The notes: a model not told the origin generated them from the sequence alone. Shown: positions 23,023 through 34,764, numbered from the stretch's first letter. The stretch: DNA of 64,000 bases from an uncultured Lachnospiraceae bacterium (GCA_900317825.1 ONIH01000004.1:1-64000); one strand, 5' to 3'. Program-made: numbers and translations.

Positions 23023-23778
23023 TCAACTCCTGAATTTCTTTAGTCCGGCGGCGCCCCACCTGCACAGGTTCACTAAAGCCTGGAACGGGTTCAGGTGCAG
23101 GTACTCACGGTAGAAACGCCACTGCACCCGTATCAGTTTCTTTTTGTTCCCTGTGGTGGAGGAGCCCAGGACTCGGTACCGGGCGAGCACCTTCTGGTTT
23201 CCGTATGCCACGCCTGTCTTTTTCACGCAGTCGAGCCAGTAGGCGTAGTCGTCCCGCAGGCTCTTCAGTTCCTCGCGCAGATAGATCTTCCCGTAGGTCC
23301 CGGCGTCGTAAAGCCCGGTCAGGCAGCCTATCCGGTTCATCACGTACATGTCCTTTACAGTGATCACCGACTTCGCGACATCCACTTTTCCGAACACCTG
23401 TGAGTTTTCATCTATGTGCGCGTAGCTCGAGCAGACCACCGCTGCATTTTTTTCTTTTAAAAATGCGATCTGCGACGACAGAAAGTCCGGATTCCAGAGG
23501 TCATCGGCGTCAAGGAGCGCTATGTAGCGTCCAGTGGCGTGCCTTATGCCGTTATTTCTCGCATTCGCGGAACCGCCATTTTTTTGGTTAATAAGCGTGA
23601 TTCGCGGATCCTTTGCAGCATAAGATGATACTATTTTCTCGGAATCATCCGACGAACCATCGTTTACGATGAGCATCTCCCAGTCCGTGTAGTCCTGAGC
23701 CTGGACAGACTCTATCGTCTCACCTATGTATTTTGCGCCGTTGTAGCACGGCGTTATGATCGATACTTTTTCGTTCAT
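23023..23778 (-). CDS. Family 2 glycosyltransferase
   Basis: GT-A transferase of 251 residues beginning MNEKVSIITPCYNGAKYIGE. The donor-binding region reads WEMLIVNDGSSDDSEKIVSSYA, then GSANARNNGIRHATGRYIALLDADDLW, with the DxD-type motif. The C-terminus is basic and has FYREYLHLNPFQAL, as in EpsE/WcaA-like enzymes. The ATG comes 11 nt after the rpoC terminator stem with no visible ribosome binding site or promoter, which is odd. Partner of cvfB downstream. Sugar unknown. Confidence 0.85.
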   Translation of the reverse strand: MNEKVSIITPCYNGAKYIGETIESVQAQDYTDWEMLIVNDGSSDDSEKIVSSYAAKDPRITLINQKNGGSANARNNGIRHATGRYIALLDADDLWNPDFLSSQIAFLKEKNAAVVCSSYAHIDENSQVFGKVDVAKSVITVKDMYVMNRIGCLTGLYDAGTYGKIYLREELKSLRDDYAYWLDCVKKTGVAYGNQKVLARYRVLGSSTTGNKKKLIRVQWRFYREYLHLNPFQALVNLCRWGAAGLKKFRS

Positions 23779-23783
23779 TTTTC

Positions 23784-23818
23784 TAAAAAAGCCCGCCAGC
23801 TTTCGCCGGCGGGCTAAA
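23784..23818 (-). terminator. Rho-independent terminator after rpoC
   Basis: AGCCCGCC / GGCGGGCT stem (23790-23797, 23808-23815) followed on the minus strand by six T. Confidence 0.9.
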
Positions 23819-23824
23819 AAACTA

Positions 23825-26800
23825 TTAGTCTATGTCTACGGTATCAGAAGCTGCCTCTGCAGGTGCCTCTTCAGCCTCGACTATGTCTTCTTCGTCTCCG
23901 TTCTCATCAAGCAGCTTCGTCTGATAATCGGTATTCAGCTTGATATCTCTGTATCGCCTCATACCAGTACCAGCCGGGATCAGTTTTCCGATGATGACGT
24001 TCTCCTTTAAGCCCTGGAGATGGTCGACCTTTCCCTTGATGGCGGCATCGGTCAGAACCTTTGTCGTCTCCTGGAAAGATGCGGCTGACAGGAACGAATC
24101 GGTAGCAAGTGCTGCCTTTGTGATTCCGAGAAGAACACGCTCGCCCTGTGCAGGCTCCTTGCCTTCCTTCTCGAGCTCTTCGTTCGTGTCTTCGTACTCG
24201 AGGAAATCTACCTGGCTTCCAGGTAAGAAGTTCGAATCTCCTGCTTCCTCGATGCGGACTTTCTTCATCATCTGACGGACGATGACCTCGATGTGCTTAT
24301 CAGAGATCTCAACACCCTGGAGTCTGTACACACGCTGTACTTCCTGAAGGATGTAATCCTGAACGGCTTCGATGCCGCGTACTTCGAGCAGGTCGTGTGG
24401 GTTGATAGAACCAGCTGTCAGCGGGTCACCAGCCTCTACATGCTGTCCGTCGGCTACACTGATGTGGCTTCCGTAAGTGATCAGGTATGTCTTTGTATCT
24501 CCGTTCGGAGCTACTACATCGATCTCCTGGTGGTTCTTATCCTCACGGATGTGAGCTGTACCGGCGATCTCTGCGATGGTTGCCATACCCTTTGGCTTAC
24601 GTGCCTCGAAAAGCTCCTCGACACGAGGAAGACCCTGAGTGATATCAGTTCCGGCAACACCGCCTGAGTGGAAGGTACGCATTGTAAGCTGTGTACCAGG
24701 CTCACCGATAGACTGGGCTGCGATGATTCCGACAGCCTCGCCGACCTGTACAGGCTGGCCTGTGGCCATGTTCGCGCCGTAGCACTTAGCACAGATACCG
24801 TTCTTGCAGCGGCATGAGAGGATATTTCTGATCTTCACACGCTTTATAGGGTTACCGTCCTTGTCAACACCCTTGGTGCAGATAGCCTCAGCACGTGCAG
24901 GTGTGATCATGTGGTTAGCCTTTACGATGACATTACCTTCAGCGTCACAGATAGTCTCGCATGAGAAACGTCCGGTGATACGATCCTGGAGTTCCTCGAT
25001 GACTTCTTTTCCGCTCATGAAGGCGCTTACGTACATGCCAGGGATCTCTCTGTCCTTGCCTTCGTTACAGTCGTTCTCTTTGATGATGAGCTCCTGAGAT
25101 ACATCGACCATTCGTCTGGTCAGGTATCCGGAATCGGCTGTACGAAGAGCTGTATCGGACATTCCCTTACGGGCTCCATGAGCTGACATGAAGTACTCGA
25201 GTACGTCAAGACCTTCACGGAAGTTCGACTTGATAGGCATCTCGATGGTGTGTCCTGTAGTATCAGCCATCAGTCCACGCATACCTGCGAGCTGTTTGAT
25301 CTGCTTATCAGAACCACGGGCTCCTGAGTCTGCCATCATGTAGATCTCGTTCTCTGCATCGAGTCCATTCAGAAGGTCATCTGTGAGTTCCTTATCGGTC
25401 TTCTCCCAGGTCTCGATGACTTCCTTATAACGCTCACCCTCGGTGAGGAGACCTCTTCTGTATTTCTTGTTGATGACATCGACTGTCTTCTCAGCACCGG
25501 CGATGAGTTCCGGCTTCTGTGGCGGCACTGTCATATCCGAAATGGAAACTGACAGAGCTGAAAGAGTACAGTACTTGTAACCCATAGCCTTGATGTCATC
25601 GAGAACCTCAGCTGTCCTGGTAGCACCATGCTTGTGCATTACTTTTTCAAGGATGGCCTTCTGGTCCTTTTTCTTTATCATCTTATCGACTTCGAGCTTT
25701 AACTCATTTCCCGGAATGCTTCTGTCGACAAATCCGAGATCCTGAGGAATTGCTTCGTTCACGATGAAACGTCCGAGTGTCGACTCTACCATTCCGCAGA
25801 GCTTTCTGCCGTCCGGCATTGTCTTTCTGACACGGACTTTGATACGGGCATGCCAGTCGAGCTCTCCGTTCTCATGGGCCAGAAGCGCTTCGTTCATGCT
25901 CCTGAAGACTTTGCCTTCGCCCTTTACTCCGGTTCTCTCCTGAGTCATGTAGTAGATACCAAGGACCATATCCTGTCCAGGTACTGCGACAACTCCGCCG
26001 TCTGAAGGCTTTAAGAGGTTGTTCGGGGAAAGTAGCATGAAACGGCACTCTGCCTGAGCTTCCTGAGTCAGAGGAAGATGGACAGCCATCTGGTCTCCAT
26101 CGAAGTCGGCGTTGAATGCGGCACATACCATAGGATGAAGTCTTATGGCTTTTCCTTCGACGAGGATCGGCTCAAATGCCTGGATACCGAGTCTGTGAAG
26201 TGTCGGAGCACGGTTCAGCATGACCGGGTGCTCTTTGATCACGTCCTCGAGAACGTCCCATACTCTAGGGTCGTTCTGCTTCTCGACCATTTTTTTAGCG
26301 TTCTTTATGTTCTGGGCTACACCTGTGTGAACCAGCTCTCTCATAACGAAAGGCTTGAACAGCTCGATAGCCATCTCCTTCGGGAGACCGCACTGATACA
26401 TCTTCAGATCCGGTCCCACGACGATAACGGAACGTCCTGAATAATCGACACGCTTACCAAGGAGGTTCTGACGGAATCTTCCGTTCTTACCCTTTAGCAT
26501 ATCTGAAAGAGACTTGAGGGCTCTGTTTCCAGGTCCAGTGACTGCTCTTCCACGGCGGCCGTTATCTATCAGCGCGTCTACAGCTTCCTGGAGCATACGC
26601 TTCTCGTTCCTGATGATGATGTCAGGAGCTGCGAGCTCAAGAAGTCTTCTGAGACGGTTGTTTCTGTTTATGATACGTCTGTACAGATCGTTCAGATCGG
26701 AAGTAGCAAATCTGCCTCCATCGAGCTGTACCATAGGACGGAGATCTGGCGGGATGACTGGGAGTACGTTCAGGATCATCCACTCAGGTCTGTTTCCTGA

Positions 26801-27481
26801 CTCACGGAAAGCCTCGACTACTTCGAGTCTCTTCATGATACGTGCCCTCTTCTGGCCAGAAGCGTTCTCAAGCTCTGCAGTAAGCTCTGCAGAATCCTTG
26901 TCCAGGTCGATCTCCTTCAGGAGCTCCTGAATAGCCTCTGCTCCCATGCCTGCACGGAATCCGTCCGGTCCGTACTGGTCTACATATGACTGGTATTCCT
27001 GCTCTGAGAGAACCTGCTTCTTCATCAGCGGTGTTTCACCCGGATCAAGAACTATATACGAAGCAAAATAGAGAACTTTCTCGAGTACCCTCGGTGAGAG
27101 GTCAAGGATGAGTCCCATTCTCGAAGGGATTCCCTTGAAGTACCAGATGTGGGATACAGGAGCTGCCAGCTCGATATGTCCCATTCTCTCACGTCTAACG
27201 GAAGCCTTTGTGACCTCAACTCCGCATCGGTCACAGACAACGCCCTTATAGCGGATCTTCTTGTACTTTCCGCAGTGACACTCCCAGTCCTTTGTAGGTC
27301 CGAATATCTTTTCGCAGAAAAGTCCGTCCTTCTCAGGCTTCAAAGTACGGTAGTTGATGGTCTCAGGCTTCTTTACCTCGCCGTGAGACCACTCCCTTAT
27401 CTGTTCCGGAGAAGCCAGACCGATCTTTATCGAATCAAAACCGATGGACTGATTTGTGGTTTTTTCCTTTTTTTCCGGCAT
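23825..27481 (-). CDS. rpoC: RNA polymerase subunit beta'
   Basis: Catalytic subunit, 1218 residues. Visible landmarks: the N-terminal zinc site [23 protein letters not shown], the zipper/lid region, the invariant [12 protein letters not shown] that holds the active-site magnesium, the trigger loop region [29 protein letters not shown], and the second zinc site [13 protein letters not shown]. The C-terminus is acidic, ending DTVDID. It follows rpoB by 14 nt in the usual order and ends at a strong terminator. Confidence 0.99.
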   Translation of the reverse strand: MPEKKEKTTNQSIGFDSIKIGLASPEQIREWSHGEVKKPETINYRTLKPEKDGLFCEKIFGPTKDWECHCGKYKKIRYKGVVCDRCGVEVTKASVRRERMGHIELAAPVSHIWYFKGIPSRMGLILDLSPRVLEKVLYFASYIVLDPGETPLMKKQVLSEQEYQSYVDQYGPDGFRAGMGAEAIQELLKEIDLDKDSAELTAELENASGQKRARIMKRLEVVEAFRESGNRPEWMILNVLPVIPPDLRPMVQLDGGRFATSDLNDLYRRIINRNNRLRRLLELAAPDIIIRNEKRMLQEAVDALIDNGRRGRAVTGPGNRALKSLSDMLKGKNGRFRQNLLGKRVDYSGRSVIVVGPDLKMYQCGLPKEMAIELFKPFVMRELVHTGVAQNIKNAKKMVEKQNDPRVWDVLEDVIKEHPVMLNRAPTLHRLGIQAFEPILVEGKAIRLHPMVCAAFNADFDGDQMAVHLPLTQEAQAECRFMLLSPNNLLKPSDGGVVAVPGQDMVLGIYYMTQERTGVKGEGKVFRSMNEALLAHENGELDWHARIKVRVRKTMPDGRKLCGMVESTLGRFIVNEAIPQDLGFVDRSIPGNELKLEVDKMIKKKDQKAILEKVMHKHGATRTAEVLDDIKAMGYKYCTLSALSVSISDMTVPPQKPELIAGAEKTVDVINKKYRRGLLTEGERYKEVIETWEKTDKELTDDLLNGLDAENEIYMMADSGARGSDKQIKQLAGMRGLMADTTGHTIEMPIKSNFREGLDVLEYFMSAHGARKGMSDTALRTADSGYLTRRMVDVSQELIIKENDCNEGKDREIPGMYVSAFMSGKEVIEELQDRITGRFSCETICDAEGNVIVKANHMITPARAEAICTKGVDKDGNPIKRVKIRNILSCRCKNGICAKCYGANMATGQPVQVGEAVGIIAAQSIGEPGTQLTMRTFHSGGVAGTDITQGLPRVEELFEARKPKGMATIAEIAGTAHIREDKNHQEIDVVAPNGDTKTYLITYGSHISVADGQHVEAGDPLTAGSINPHDLLEVRGIEAVQDYILQEVQRVYRLQGVEISDKHIEVIVRQMMKKVRIEEAGDSNFLPGSQVDFLEYEDTNEELEKEGKEPAQGERVLLGITKAALATDSFLSAASFQETTKVLTDAAIKGKVDHLQGLKENVIIGKLIPAGTGMRRYRDIKLNTDYQTKLLDENGDEEDIVEAEEAPAEAASDTVDID

Positions 27482-27495
27482 ATGTTCTCCTTCCC

Positions 27496-30400
27496 TTAGT
27501 CTTCGTCATCCGACATGCCTGTGAGCTCTGAAGCCAGCTTCTGAGGATCCAGTTCAAAATCACCGTCATCGCCGTCTTCATCCTGATCGGATGATATGTT
27601 CTCTATCTCACCTGTATCTGAGTTGATCTCCTGATGTGTGAAACCATGCTGCTCGAAGTTCTCTTTCTTCTCGAATGCGTAGTCCCTGCTGTCATCTGAA
27701 ATCAGCTTGTTTATGTTCGTATTTCCGTAGTCCTGTGACTCCATCAGCTTGACTTCTTCGCCCTTGTCGTCAAGTACCTTGACATCGAGGCAGAGTGACT
27801 GGAGTTCCTTGAGCATTACCTTGAATGACTCTGGGATACCAGGAGCCGGGATATTCTGTCCCTTGATGATGGCTTCGTAGGTCTTTACACGTCCTACGAC
27901 ATCATCTGACTTCATGGTCAGGATCTCCTGAAGTGTATAGGCTGCGCCATAAGCCTCGAGTGCCCATACCTCCATTTCTCCGAAACGCTGTCCGCCGAAC
28001 TGTGCCTTACCACCGAGAGGCTGCTGGGTGACAAGTGAGTACGGACCTGTCGAACGGGCATGGATCTTATCGTCTACCAGATGATGGAGCTTCAGGTAGT
28101 GCATGTGTCCGATCGTAACCCGTGAAGGGAACTCCTCACCTGTACGTCCGTCACGAAGCTGTACCTTACCGTCTTCTCCGATAGCTACTCCGTGCCATTC
28201 CTTTGTATGATCCCTGTGCTCCCAGAGATAGTTCATAACGTCGGCATTTACTGAGCCTTCGTACTTCTCTTTGAACTCATCCCAGGTGATAGACTCCTGA
28301 CCATTATTATTCGTGAAGCCTCTGTCCTTATCCTTTCCGGTAAGGTCGATCCTGGCATAGTCGTTTGCCATCTGGAGAGCTTCCTGGATATCCGTCTCAT
28401 TTGCGCCGTCGAATACAGGTGTCTCGATGTTGAATCCGAGAACCTTTGCAGCAAGTGACAGATGGATCTCAAGCACCTGTCCGATATTCATTCGGGAAGG
28501 CACGCCCATCGGGTTAAGGCAGATATCAAGCGGACGGCCGTTTGGCAGGTATGGCATATCCTCTACAGGAAGCACACGTGAAACGACACCCTTGTTTCCG
28601 TGACGTCCGGCCATTTTATCACCGACGGAGATTTTTCTCTTCTGGGCTATATATATACGTACTGACTTGTTCACACCTGGTGCTAAGTCATCGTTTTCTC
28701 TGGTAAAAGTCTTTGCTGCTACTACTATACCGTAGTATCCGTGCGGCACACGAAGTGAGGTATCACGAACCTCTCTTGCCTTCTCACCAAAAATGGCACG
28801 AAGGAGTCTTTCCTCTGCGGTAAGCTCAGTTTCTCCCTTAGGAGTTACCTTTCCAACGAGGATATCTCCGGCACGGACCTCAGCTCCGATACGGATGACG
28901 CCGTCTGCGTCGAGATCCTTTAAGGCTTCAGCTCCGACTCCCGGCACTTCCTTTGTGATCTCCTCAGGTCCAAGCTTTGTCTCACGTGCTTCGATGTCAA
29001 ACTCCTCCATATGGATAGAAGTGAATACATCGTCACGTACGAGTCTCTCTGATAAAAGTACAGCATCCTCGTAGTTGTAGCCTTCCCAGGTCATGAATCC
29101 GATCAGAGGGTTCTTACCAAGTGAAAGCTCACCATTGCAGGTAGAAGGTCCATCAGCGATGACTTCACCCTTCTCCACGTGATCGCCCTTGAAGACGATA
29201 GGACGCTGGTTATAGCAGTTCGACTGGTTCGATCTCTGGAATTTGATCAGAATGTACTCGTCTCTCTGTCCTTCATCTGTACGGATGACGATCCTTGTAG
29301 CCTCTGACTTCTCTACGATACCGGCGTGCTTTGCCAGTACGCAGTCTCCTGAGTCACGGGCTGCTCTTCCCTCCATAGCTGTTCCGATGACCGGAGCCTC
29401 TGTGGTAAGAAGCGGCACTGCCTGACGCTGCATGTTCGAACCCATCAGAGCTCGGTTAGCGTCATCGTTCTGCAGGAACGGGATCAGTGATGTAGCGACT
29501 GAGAACACCATTCGAGGAGACACATCCATGAAGTCGAAGAGTGATCTGTCATACTCCTGTGTCTCTTCCCTGAAACGTCCGGCTACCGACTGTCTGACAA
29601 AATGTCCGTCGGCGTCGAGCTTCTCGTTCGCCTGTGCTACATGGTAATTATCCTCTTCGTCTGCGGTCATGTAGACTACTTCGTTCGTGACACGCGGATT
29701 CTTAGGGTCTGATTTATCTATTTTTCTGTAAGGAGCCTCAATGAAACCGTACTCATTGATCCTCGCATAGCTGGCGAGTGAGTTGATGAGTCCGATGTTC
29801 GGTCCTTCAGGTGTCTCGATAGGGCACATACGTCCGTAATGGGTGTAGTGGACATCACGCACCTCGAATCCTGCACGGTCTCTTGAAAGACCACCAGGTC
29901 CAAGGGCTGAGAGACGCCTCTTATGAGTCAGCTCTGACAGAGGGTTGTTCTGGTCCATGAACTGTGACAGCTGTGATGAACCGAAAAATTCCTTGACAGC
30001 GGCTGTTACCGGCTTTATATTTATCAATTTCTGAGGCTGTATCTCTGCAGCATCAGTTGTAGTCATTCTCTCACGGACTACTCTCTCGAGTCTTGAAAGT
30101 CCGATCCTGTACTGGTTCTGGAGAAGCTCTCCGACAGCACGTACACGACGGTTTCCTAAGTGGTCGATATCGTCGTCATTTCCGATGCCCCACTCGAGGT
30201 GCATATTGTAGTTGATCGATGCAAAAATGTCCTCTTTGGTGATGTGCTTCGGAACCAGGTCTGCCTTATCTCTGATAAGAGCATCCTTTAATGCTTCCTC
30301 GTCATCTCCGCACTCATCGAGAATAGGCTTAAGAACTGGGTAATATACCTTCTCCTTGATGCCTACTTCTTCAAGTGGGTCGAAGTTCACATATGTCCTA

Positions 30401-31467
30401 AGGTCTACCATCATATTTGACAGAACCTTGACATTTCTCTCCTCAGTCTGGATCATGACATAAGGGATACCGGCGTTCTGGATGGTATCTGCGAGTTCCC
30501 TGGTCACCTTCGTGCCAGCCTCTGCTAGAACCTCTCCTGTCGTCTCATCCACTACATCCTCTGCGAGGATATGGTTCGTGATCCTTCTGCGGAAAGCGAG
30601 CTTCTTATTAAACTTATATCTGCCGACCTTTGCCAGGTCATATCTTCTCGGATCAAAGAACATAGAGGTGATAAGTCCCTCTGCATTCTCTGCGGTGATA
30701 GGTTCGCCCGGACGGATCTTCTTATAGAGTTCGATAAGTCCTCTCTCGTGGCTTCCCTGTGCGTTCTCGCCATCGAGACACGGATCCTTCTCGAAGCTTG
30801 CCTTAATCTTCGGCTCATCGCCGAATACATCGAGGATTTCCTGATTGGTTCCAAGTCCTAAGGCGCGGAGAAGTACGGTGACCGGCACTTTTCTGGTACG
30901 GTCTACACGGACAAAAAATACGTCGTTCGAATCTGTCTCGTATTCAAGCCAGGCTCCACGGTTAGGGATGACTGTGCATGAAAAGAGTCTCTTTCCGATC
31001 TTATCATGGTCGATACCATAATAGATTCCCGGAGAACGGACGAGCTGGCTTACGATAACACGCTCTGCACCGTTTATAACGAAAGTACCAGTCTCTGTCA
31101 TCAGAGGCAGATCGCCCATGAAAATCTCATGCTCCTGCATTTCGTCTGTTTCTTTGTTATACAGACGGACTTTCACCTGAAGAGGAGCTGCATATGTAGC
31201 GTCTCTCTCCTTACACTCGGCGATGGTGTACTTTGCTTTGTCTTTCATGAGTTTGAAATCAACAAACTCGAGACTCAGATGATCGCTGAAATCCGTGATA
31301 GGGTTTATATCATCAAAAGCTTCTTTCAGGCCTTCGTCAAGAAACCACTGGAACGACTTCTTCTGCACTTCGATGAAGTTCGGCATCTCCAGTACTTCCT
31401 TCTGCCTGGCGTAGCTCATACGTATGCCCTTGCCGGATTTAACAGGACGTATTCTGTTTTTCTCCAT
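27496..31467 (-). CDS. rpoB: RNA polymerase subunit beta
   Basis: Large catalytic subunit, 1323 residues. It starts [20 protein letters not shown], and the usual [16 protein letters not shown] follows. The rifampicin pocket reads [23 protein letters not shown] and [19 protein letters not shown]. The C-terminal third has [46 protein letters not shown] and a longer acidic tail than usual ([16 protein letters not shown]). All Rif-site residues look wild-type. RBS AAAGGTGAGC precedes the ATG; the gene has its own promoter and a structured leader. Confidence 0.99.
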   Translation of the reverse strand: MEKNRIRPVKSGKGIRMSYARQKEVLEMPNFIEVQKKSFQWFLDEGLKEAFDDINPITDFSDHLSLEFVDFKLMKDKAKYTIAECKERDATYAAPLQVKVRLYNKETDEMQEHEIFMGDLPLMTETGTFVINGAERVIVSQLVRSPGIYYGIDHDKIGKRLFSCTVIPNRGAWLEYETDSNDVFFVRVDRTRKVPVTVLLRALGLGTNQEILDVFGDEPKIKASFEKDPCLDGENAQGSHERGLIELYKKIRPGEPITAENAEGLITSMFFDPRRYDLAKVGRYKFNKKLAFRRRITNHILAEDVVDETTGEVLAEAGTKVTRELADTIQNAGIPYVMIQTEERNVKVLSNMMVDLRTYVNFDPLEEVGIKEKVYYPVLKPILDECGDDEEALKDALIRDKADLVPKHITKEDIFASINYNMHLEWGIGNDDDIDHLGNRRVRAVGELLQNQYRIGLSRLERVVRERMTTTDAAEIQPQKLINIKPVTAAVKEFFGSSQLSQFMDQNNPLSELTHKRRLSALGPGGLSRDRAGFEVRDVHYTHYGRMCPIETPEGPNIGLINSLASYARINEYGFIEAPYRKIDKSDPKNPRVTNEVVYMTADEEDNYHVAQANEKLDADGHFVRQSVAGRFREETQEYDRSLFDFMDVSPRMVFSVATSLIPFLQNDDANRALMGSNMQRQAVPLLTTEAPVIGTAMEGRAARDSGDCVLAKHAGIVEKSEATRIVIRTDEGQRDEYILIKFQRSNQSNCYNQRPIVFKGDHVEKGEVIADGPSTCNGELSLGKNPLIGFMTWEGYNYEDAVLLSERLVRDDVFTSIHMEEFDIEARETKLGPEEITKEVPGVGAEALKDLDADGVIRIGAEVRAGDILVGKVTPKGETELTAEERLLRAIFGEKAREVRDTSLRVPHGYYGIVVAAKTFTRENDDLAPGVNKSVRIYIAQKRKISVGDKMAGRHGNKGVVSRVLPVEDMPYLPNGRPLDICLNPMGVPSRMNIGQVLEIHLSLAAKVLGFNIETPVFDGANETDIQEALQMANDYARIDLTGKDKDRGFTNNNGQESITWDEFKEKYEGSVNADVMNYLWEHRDHTKEWHGVAIGEDGKVQLRDGRTGEEFPSRVTIGHMHYLKLHHLVDDKIHARSTGPYSLVTQQPLGGKAQFGGQRFGEMEVWALEAYGAAYTLQEILTMKSDDVVGRVKTYEAIIKGQNIPAPGIPESFKVMLKELQSLCLDVKVLDDKGEEVKLMESQDYGNTNINKLISDDSRDYAFEKKENFEQHGFTHQEINSDTGEIENISSDQDEDGDDGDFELDPQKLASELTGMSDDED

Positions 31468-31507
31468 TTAAAGCTCACCTTTCGAAATTGATTTACATGT
31501 AAAAAAT

Positions 31508-31564
31508 GCTTCGCACCGCCTGCGTTCCTGTGCGCAAGCATAGAAGGGCGCAATAACCCCTTCT
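31508..31564 (-). other. Structured leader of the rpoB-rpoC transcript
   Basis: Two hairpins lie between the promoter and rpoB: GCTTGCGCAC / GTGCGAAGC (31530-31539, 31508-31516) and AGAAGGGG / GCCCTTCT (31557-31564, 31542-31549). No T-run follows closely, so these are not clear terminators; a role in control is possible. Confidence 0.4.
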
Positions 31565-31583
31565 CATGGTAAAAGCACGATAT

Positions 31584-31613
31584 ACTATATCACAAAGTGT
31601 GCAAGTCTGTCAA
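31584..31613 (-). promoter_or_regulatory. Sigma-A promoter of rpoB-rpoC
   Basis: TTGACA (31608-31613), 18-nt spacer, TATAGT (31584-31589) on the minus strand, placed after the rplL terminator. Confidence 0.75.
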
Positions 31614-31653
31614 CTCCTTTTTTGTCATGGTCCGCGTGGCGGACCAGGGGAAC

Positions 31654-31685
31654 AAAAAAAGAGTCCTGCATCTCTGCAGAACCCT
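31654..31685 (-). terminator. Rho-independent terminator after rplL
   Basis: AGGGTTCTGCA / TGCAGGACTCT with loop GAGA, then TTTTTTT on the minus strand. Confidence 0.9.
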
Positions 31686-31709
31686 TTCGTTATGTAAATC
31701 GTGCCTGAA

Positions 31710-32087
31710 TTACTTGAGAGTAACTTTTGCTCCAACTTCCTCGAGCTTAGCCTTGAGGTCATCAGCTGTAGCCTTGTCAGCGCCCTCTTTGATAACCTTC
31801 GGAGCTGAATCAACGAGATCCTTAGCTTCCTTAAGTCCAAGACCAGTAGCCTCACGAACTACCTTGATAACCTTTACTTTGTTAGCACCGATCTCAGTCA
31901 GCTCTACGTCGAAGCTATCCTTCTCCTCAGCTGCGCCAGCACCTGCTGCTCCGCCTGCTGCTACTACAACGCCAGCTGCTGCTGAAACGCCGAACTCTTC
32001 CTCACAAGCCTTTACAAGGTCGTTTAACTCAAGAACTGAAAGCTCTTTGATTGCTGCGATAAACTCATCTGTGGTCATTTTAGCCAT
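31710..32087 (-). CDS. rplL: 50S ribosomal protein L7/L12
   Basis: Stalk protein of the large subunit that recruits translation factors. The 125 residues have the N-terminal dimer domain ([33 protein letters not shown]), an Ala/Gly hinge (about 38-52) and the C-terminal factor-binding domain with [28 protein letters not shown] core (here [26 protein letters not shown]). It follows rplJ by 68 nt; both probably share the L10-leader promoter. Confidence 0.99.
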   Translation of the reverse strand: MAKMTTDEFIAAIKELSVLELNDLVKACEEEFGVSAAAGVVVAAGGAAGAGAAEEKDSFDVELTEIGANKVKVIKVVREATGLGLKEAKDLVDSAPKVIKEGADKATADDLKAKLEEVGAKVTLK

Positions 32088-32155
32088 TTTGTTTTTTCCT
32101 CCAAATATAGTTTTCTACTCTTTTGTATGACCGGCCGACGCCGGGCACACGCGAA

Positions 32156-32695
32156 TTACTCTGCAGCCGGTGCTGCATCTTCTGCTGGAGCTGCTGCTTC
32201 AGCTGCTTCTCCACCGCCCTTATCAGCGATCTGCTTAAGCACTCTTGCGAAGTTCGTGATAGGACTCTGAAGAGAACCAAGAAGACGTGAAAGAAGCTCG
32301 TCTCTTGAAGGGATAGAAGCGATAGTCTTCATACCTTCTGCATCGTAGTAAGTACCCTCTACGATACCAGCCTTTACCTCAAGTGCAGGGGCATCCTTTG
32401 CCACCTTTGCGATGATACGTGCCGGAGCTGTAGCGTCTTCCTTTGAAATAGCGATGGCGTTAGTTCCCTCAAGAAATCCTGAGAGCTGCTCACAGTCTGT
32501 ACCTTCGAATGCACGCTTCATCATCGTATTCTTGTAGACCTTGTATGTGCAGCCAGCTTCACGGAGCTGCTTACGCAGCTCAGTGTCCTGAGCAACAGTA
32601 AGGCCACGGTAGTCTACGATAACAACAGACTGCGCATCCTTGATCTGCTCTGAGATCTCGTCTACGATAGGCTGTTTTAATTCGACTTTAGCCAA
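32156..32695 (-). CDS. rplJ: 50S ribosomal protein L10
   Basis: Stalk base protein that carries the L7/L12 dimers. The 179 residues show QSVVIVDYRGLTVAQDTELRKQLR, YKVYKNTMMKRAFEG and SLQSPITNFARVLKQIADKGG, ending in an Ala/Glu-rich tail. RBS AGGAGG lies upstream. The preceding ~190 nt form an L10 leader with a terminator-like hairpin, which suggests feedback control by L10(L12)4. Confidence 0.98.
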   Translation of the reverse strand: MAKVELKQPIVDEISEQIKDAQSVVIVDYRGLTVAQDTELRKQLREAGCTYKVYKNTMMKRAFEGTDCEQLSGFLEGTNAIAISKEDATAPARIIAKVAKDAPALEVKAGIVEGTYYDAEGMKTIASIPSRDELLSRLLGSLQSPITNFARVLKQIADKGGGEAAEAAAPAEDAAPAAE

Positions 32696-32731
32696 TTTAC
32701 TTTACCTCCTGTGTTTTTATTCACTTGCAAT

Positions 32732-32760
32732 AAAAAATCCTGCGGACGCGCCACAGGATT
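32732..32760 (-). terminator. Terminator-like hairpin in the L10 leader
   Basis: AATCCTGTGG / CCGCAGGATT stem followed by TTTTTTA on the minus strand, inside the leader, 37 nt before rplJ. It probably acts as the attenuator of the L10 leader. Confidence 0.6.
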
Positions 32761-32785
32761 CATAATGATCTGATAAAAATAATCA

Positions 32786-32836
32786 TTACCTCGGCAGGTA
32801 GCAAATGCGTTGCGCTCCGAAGAGCACCTGCTGTCT
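32786..32836 (-). ncRNA. Ribosomal protein L10 leader RNA
   Basis: On the minus strand AGACAGCAGGTGC ... CTACCTGCCGAGGT shows the conserved paired core of Firmicutes L10 leaders (AGCAGGTG / TACCTGC). It sits between the promoter and the attenuator upstream of rplJ-rplL. Family known to bind L10(L12)4. Confidence 0.65.
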
Positions 32837-32851
32837 ATGGCAAGCTTTTAT

Positions 32852-32880
32852 ATATTACATTCTTCGAATGCGTTTGTCAA
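32852..32880 (-). promoter_or_regulatory. Sigma-A promoter of rplJ-rplL
   Basis: TTGACA (32875-32880), 17-nt spacer, TAATAT (32852-32857) on the minus strand, right after the rplA stop codon. Confidence 0.6.
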
Positions 32881-32887
32881 GTGTAAA

Positions 32888-33583
32888 TTATGCTCCGTAA
32901 GAAGCTGCATTTACGCGGACACCAGGACCCATGGTAGAGGTCAGGGTGATGTTCTTAAGGTAAGTTCCCTTAAGAGTGCTCGGACGAGCCTTGACGATCG
33001 CATCCATAAGCGACTGGAAGTTGTCAGCAAGATCAGCCTCACTGAATGAAGCCTTTCCTACCGGTACATGGATTATATTTGCTTTGTCCAGACGATACTC
33101 GATTTTACCGGCTTTAATGTCGTTGATAGCTTTTGTGACATCCATCGTGACTGTACCAGCCTTAGGGTTTGGCATTAAGCCCTTAGGTCCGAGTACACGA
33201 CCGAGGCGTCCTACAACGCTCATCATATCCGGAGTAGCTACTACTACATCGAAGTCAAGCCAGCCTTCGTTCTGGATCTTCGGAATAAGCTCCTCAGCTC
33301 CAACGAAATCAGCTCCTGCAGCCTGAGCCTCATCAGCCTTTGCACCCTTAGCGAATACAAGGACACGAACAGTCTTTCCTGTTCCATGAGGAAGAACTAC
33401 AGCGCCACGGATCTGCTGGTCGGCATGACGGCCGTCACATCCTGTACGGATATGAACTTCGATGGTCTCGTCGAACTTTGCAGTGGCATTTTTCTTTACG
33501 ATCGAAACTGCTTCAGCCGGATCGTACTGCTTTGATTTATCGAAGGACTTTACAGCGTCCTGATATTTTTTTCCTCTTTTCAT
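32888..33583 (-). CDS. rplA: 50S ribosomal protein L1
   Basis: L1 stalk protein, 231 residues, also a translational repressor in many bacteria. [29 protein letters not shown], the central [29 protein letters not shown], and [34 protein letters not shown] are clear family signatures. RBS GGAGG lies upstream. It is preceded by a 181-nt gap after rplK, which contains a candidate small frame whose stop overlaps this ATG. Confidence 0.99.
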   Translation of the reverse strand: MKRGKKYQDAVKSFDKSKQYDPAEAVSIVKKNATAKFDETIEVHIRTGCDGRHADQQIRGAVVLPHGTGKTVRVLVFAKGAKADEAQAAGADFVGAEELIPKIQNEGWLDFDVVVATPDMMSVVGRLGRVLGPKGLMPNPKAGTVTMDVTKAINDIKAGKIEYRLDKANIIHVPVGKASFSEADLADNFQSLMDAIVKARPSTLKGTYLKNITLTSTMGPGVRVNAASYGA

Positions 33584-33750
33584 GATGAAAAAATTCCTCC
33601 TGTGGTTCTGATGGGAAAGGAAATCCCTCCCACACTACTCATTAAGGAAGTTCTCTTCATTAAGCTCAAACTTCGCCGCTGGCTCGTTTTCGCTAATCTC
33701 AGAGAACGACCTCGGATTGGATTCGAGCCGTGTCTTCGACTTGCTCTCAT
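33580..33750 (-). CDS. Candidate 56-residue Arg/Ser-rich leader frame between rplK and rplA
   Basis: A frame with RBS GAAAGG 6 nt before its ATG (33748-33750) ends in a TGA that overlaps the rplA ATG (ATGA at 33580-33583). The product is very basic ([15 protein letters not shown]…) and ends in a Gly/Phe-rich stretch. No family recognised. The coupling to rplA makes it worth noting, but the gap could equally be an untranslated leader or L1 binding site. Confidence 0.25.
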   Translation of the reverse strand: MRASRRHGSNPIRGRSLRLAKTSQRRSLSLMKRTSLMSSVGGISFPIRTTGGIFSS

Positions 33751-33764
33751 CTCAATCCTTTCGG

Positions 33765-34190
33765 TCAGTCAACAACCTCTACACCCATTGAACGGGCTGT
33801 TCCTGCGATCATCGAGATAGCGGACTCGATATTTGCAGCGTTAAGGTCTGGCATCTTTGTCTCAGCGATTTCCTGAAGCTGAGCCTTTGTGATCTTTGCG
33901 ACCTTCTTCTTGTTCGGCTCGCCTGAAGCTTTCTGAAGCTTGCATGCTTTCTTTATAAGAACAGCTGCTGGCGGAGTCTTTGTAACGAATGTGAAGCTTC
34001 TGTCAGCGTAAACAGTGATGATAGTAGGAACGACTGTGTCTCCCATATCAGCTGTCTTTGCGTTGAACTGCTTCGTGAATTCTACGATGTTCACACCGTG
34101 CTGACCAAGTGCCGGTCCAACAGGTGGAGCCGGTGTAGCTTTGCCGGCCTGAATCTGAAGTTTGATATAACCTTCGATCTTCTTTGCCAC
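33765..34190 (-). CDS. rplK: 50S ribosomal protein L11
   Basis: Binds 23S rRNA at the factor centre. The 141 residues begin [35 protein letters not shown] and include [16 protein letters not shown] and the C-terminal [21 protein letters not shown]. Position between nusG and rplA is the usual one. Confidence 0.99.
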   Translation of the reverse strand: MAKKIEGYIKLQIQAGKATPAPPVGPALGQHGVNIVEFTKQFNAKTADMGDTVVPTIITVYADRSFTFVTKTPPAAVLIKKACKLQKASGEPNKKKVAKITKAQLQEIAETKMPDLNAANIESAISMIAGTARSMGVEVVD

Positions 34191-34233
34191 GTTAATTCTC
34201 CTTCCTTGATCTGACTGTTATTTTTTAAAAAAA

Positions 34234-34764
34234 TCAGATCTTCTTAACATCTGCGAAACCTATCTCTACCGGGGTTTCGCGCCCGAACATCTCGACCGAG
34301 ATAGTAACCGTCTGCTTACTCGGGTTAAGAGCGGTAATGACGCCGGTGGTATCTTTCCAGACACCGCCTATAACAGAAACCGTATCTCCCTCGGCGAAGT
34401 CCACTTCTACTGGAGCTGTGGTCTTTATGCCAAGGCTTCTCATCTCATAGTCCGAAAGCGGTACCGGCTTGCTGCCAGGTCCTACAAATCCTGTAACTCC
34501 TCGGGTATTTCTAACCACATACCAGGTATCGTCGTTCATGATCATTTTGATCAGGACGTAACCCGGGAAGAGCTTTTTGTTTACCTGACGCTTTTTGCCG
34601 TTCTTTAATTCTGAGACCTCTTCGGTCGGAACCATTACCTTGAGGATCTGATCCTCGAGATGACGGTTCGCTACCGCTTCCTCAATAGTGGTCTTTACTT
34701 TGTTCTCATAACCGGAATAGGTATGGGCTACATACCACTTTGCTGAATCTTCTGTCTCTGCCAT
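34234..34764 (-). CDS. nusG: Transcription termination/antitermination protein NusG
   Basis: Elongation factor with an NGN domain (KWYVAHTYSGYENKVKTTIEEA ... LFPGYVLIKMIMNDDTWYVVRNTRGVTGFVG) and a C-terminal KOW domain (FAEGDTVSVIGGVWKDTTGVITALN). The 176 residues are a normal length. It sits 16 nt after secE and 43 nt before rplK in one operon. Confidence 0.98.
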   Translation of the reverse strand: MAETEDSAKWYVAHTYSGYENKVKTTIEEAVANRHLEDQILKVMVPTEEVSELKNGKKRQVNKKLFPGYVLIKMIMNDDTWYVVRNTRGVTGFVGPGSKPVPLSDYEMRSLGIKTTAPVEVDFAEGDTVSVIGGVWKDTTGVITALNPSKQTVTISVEMFGRETPVEIGFADVKKI

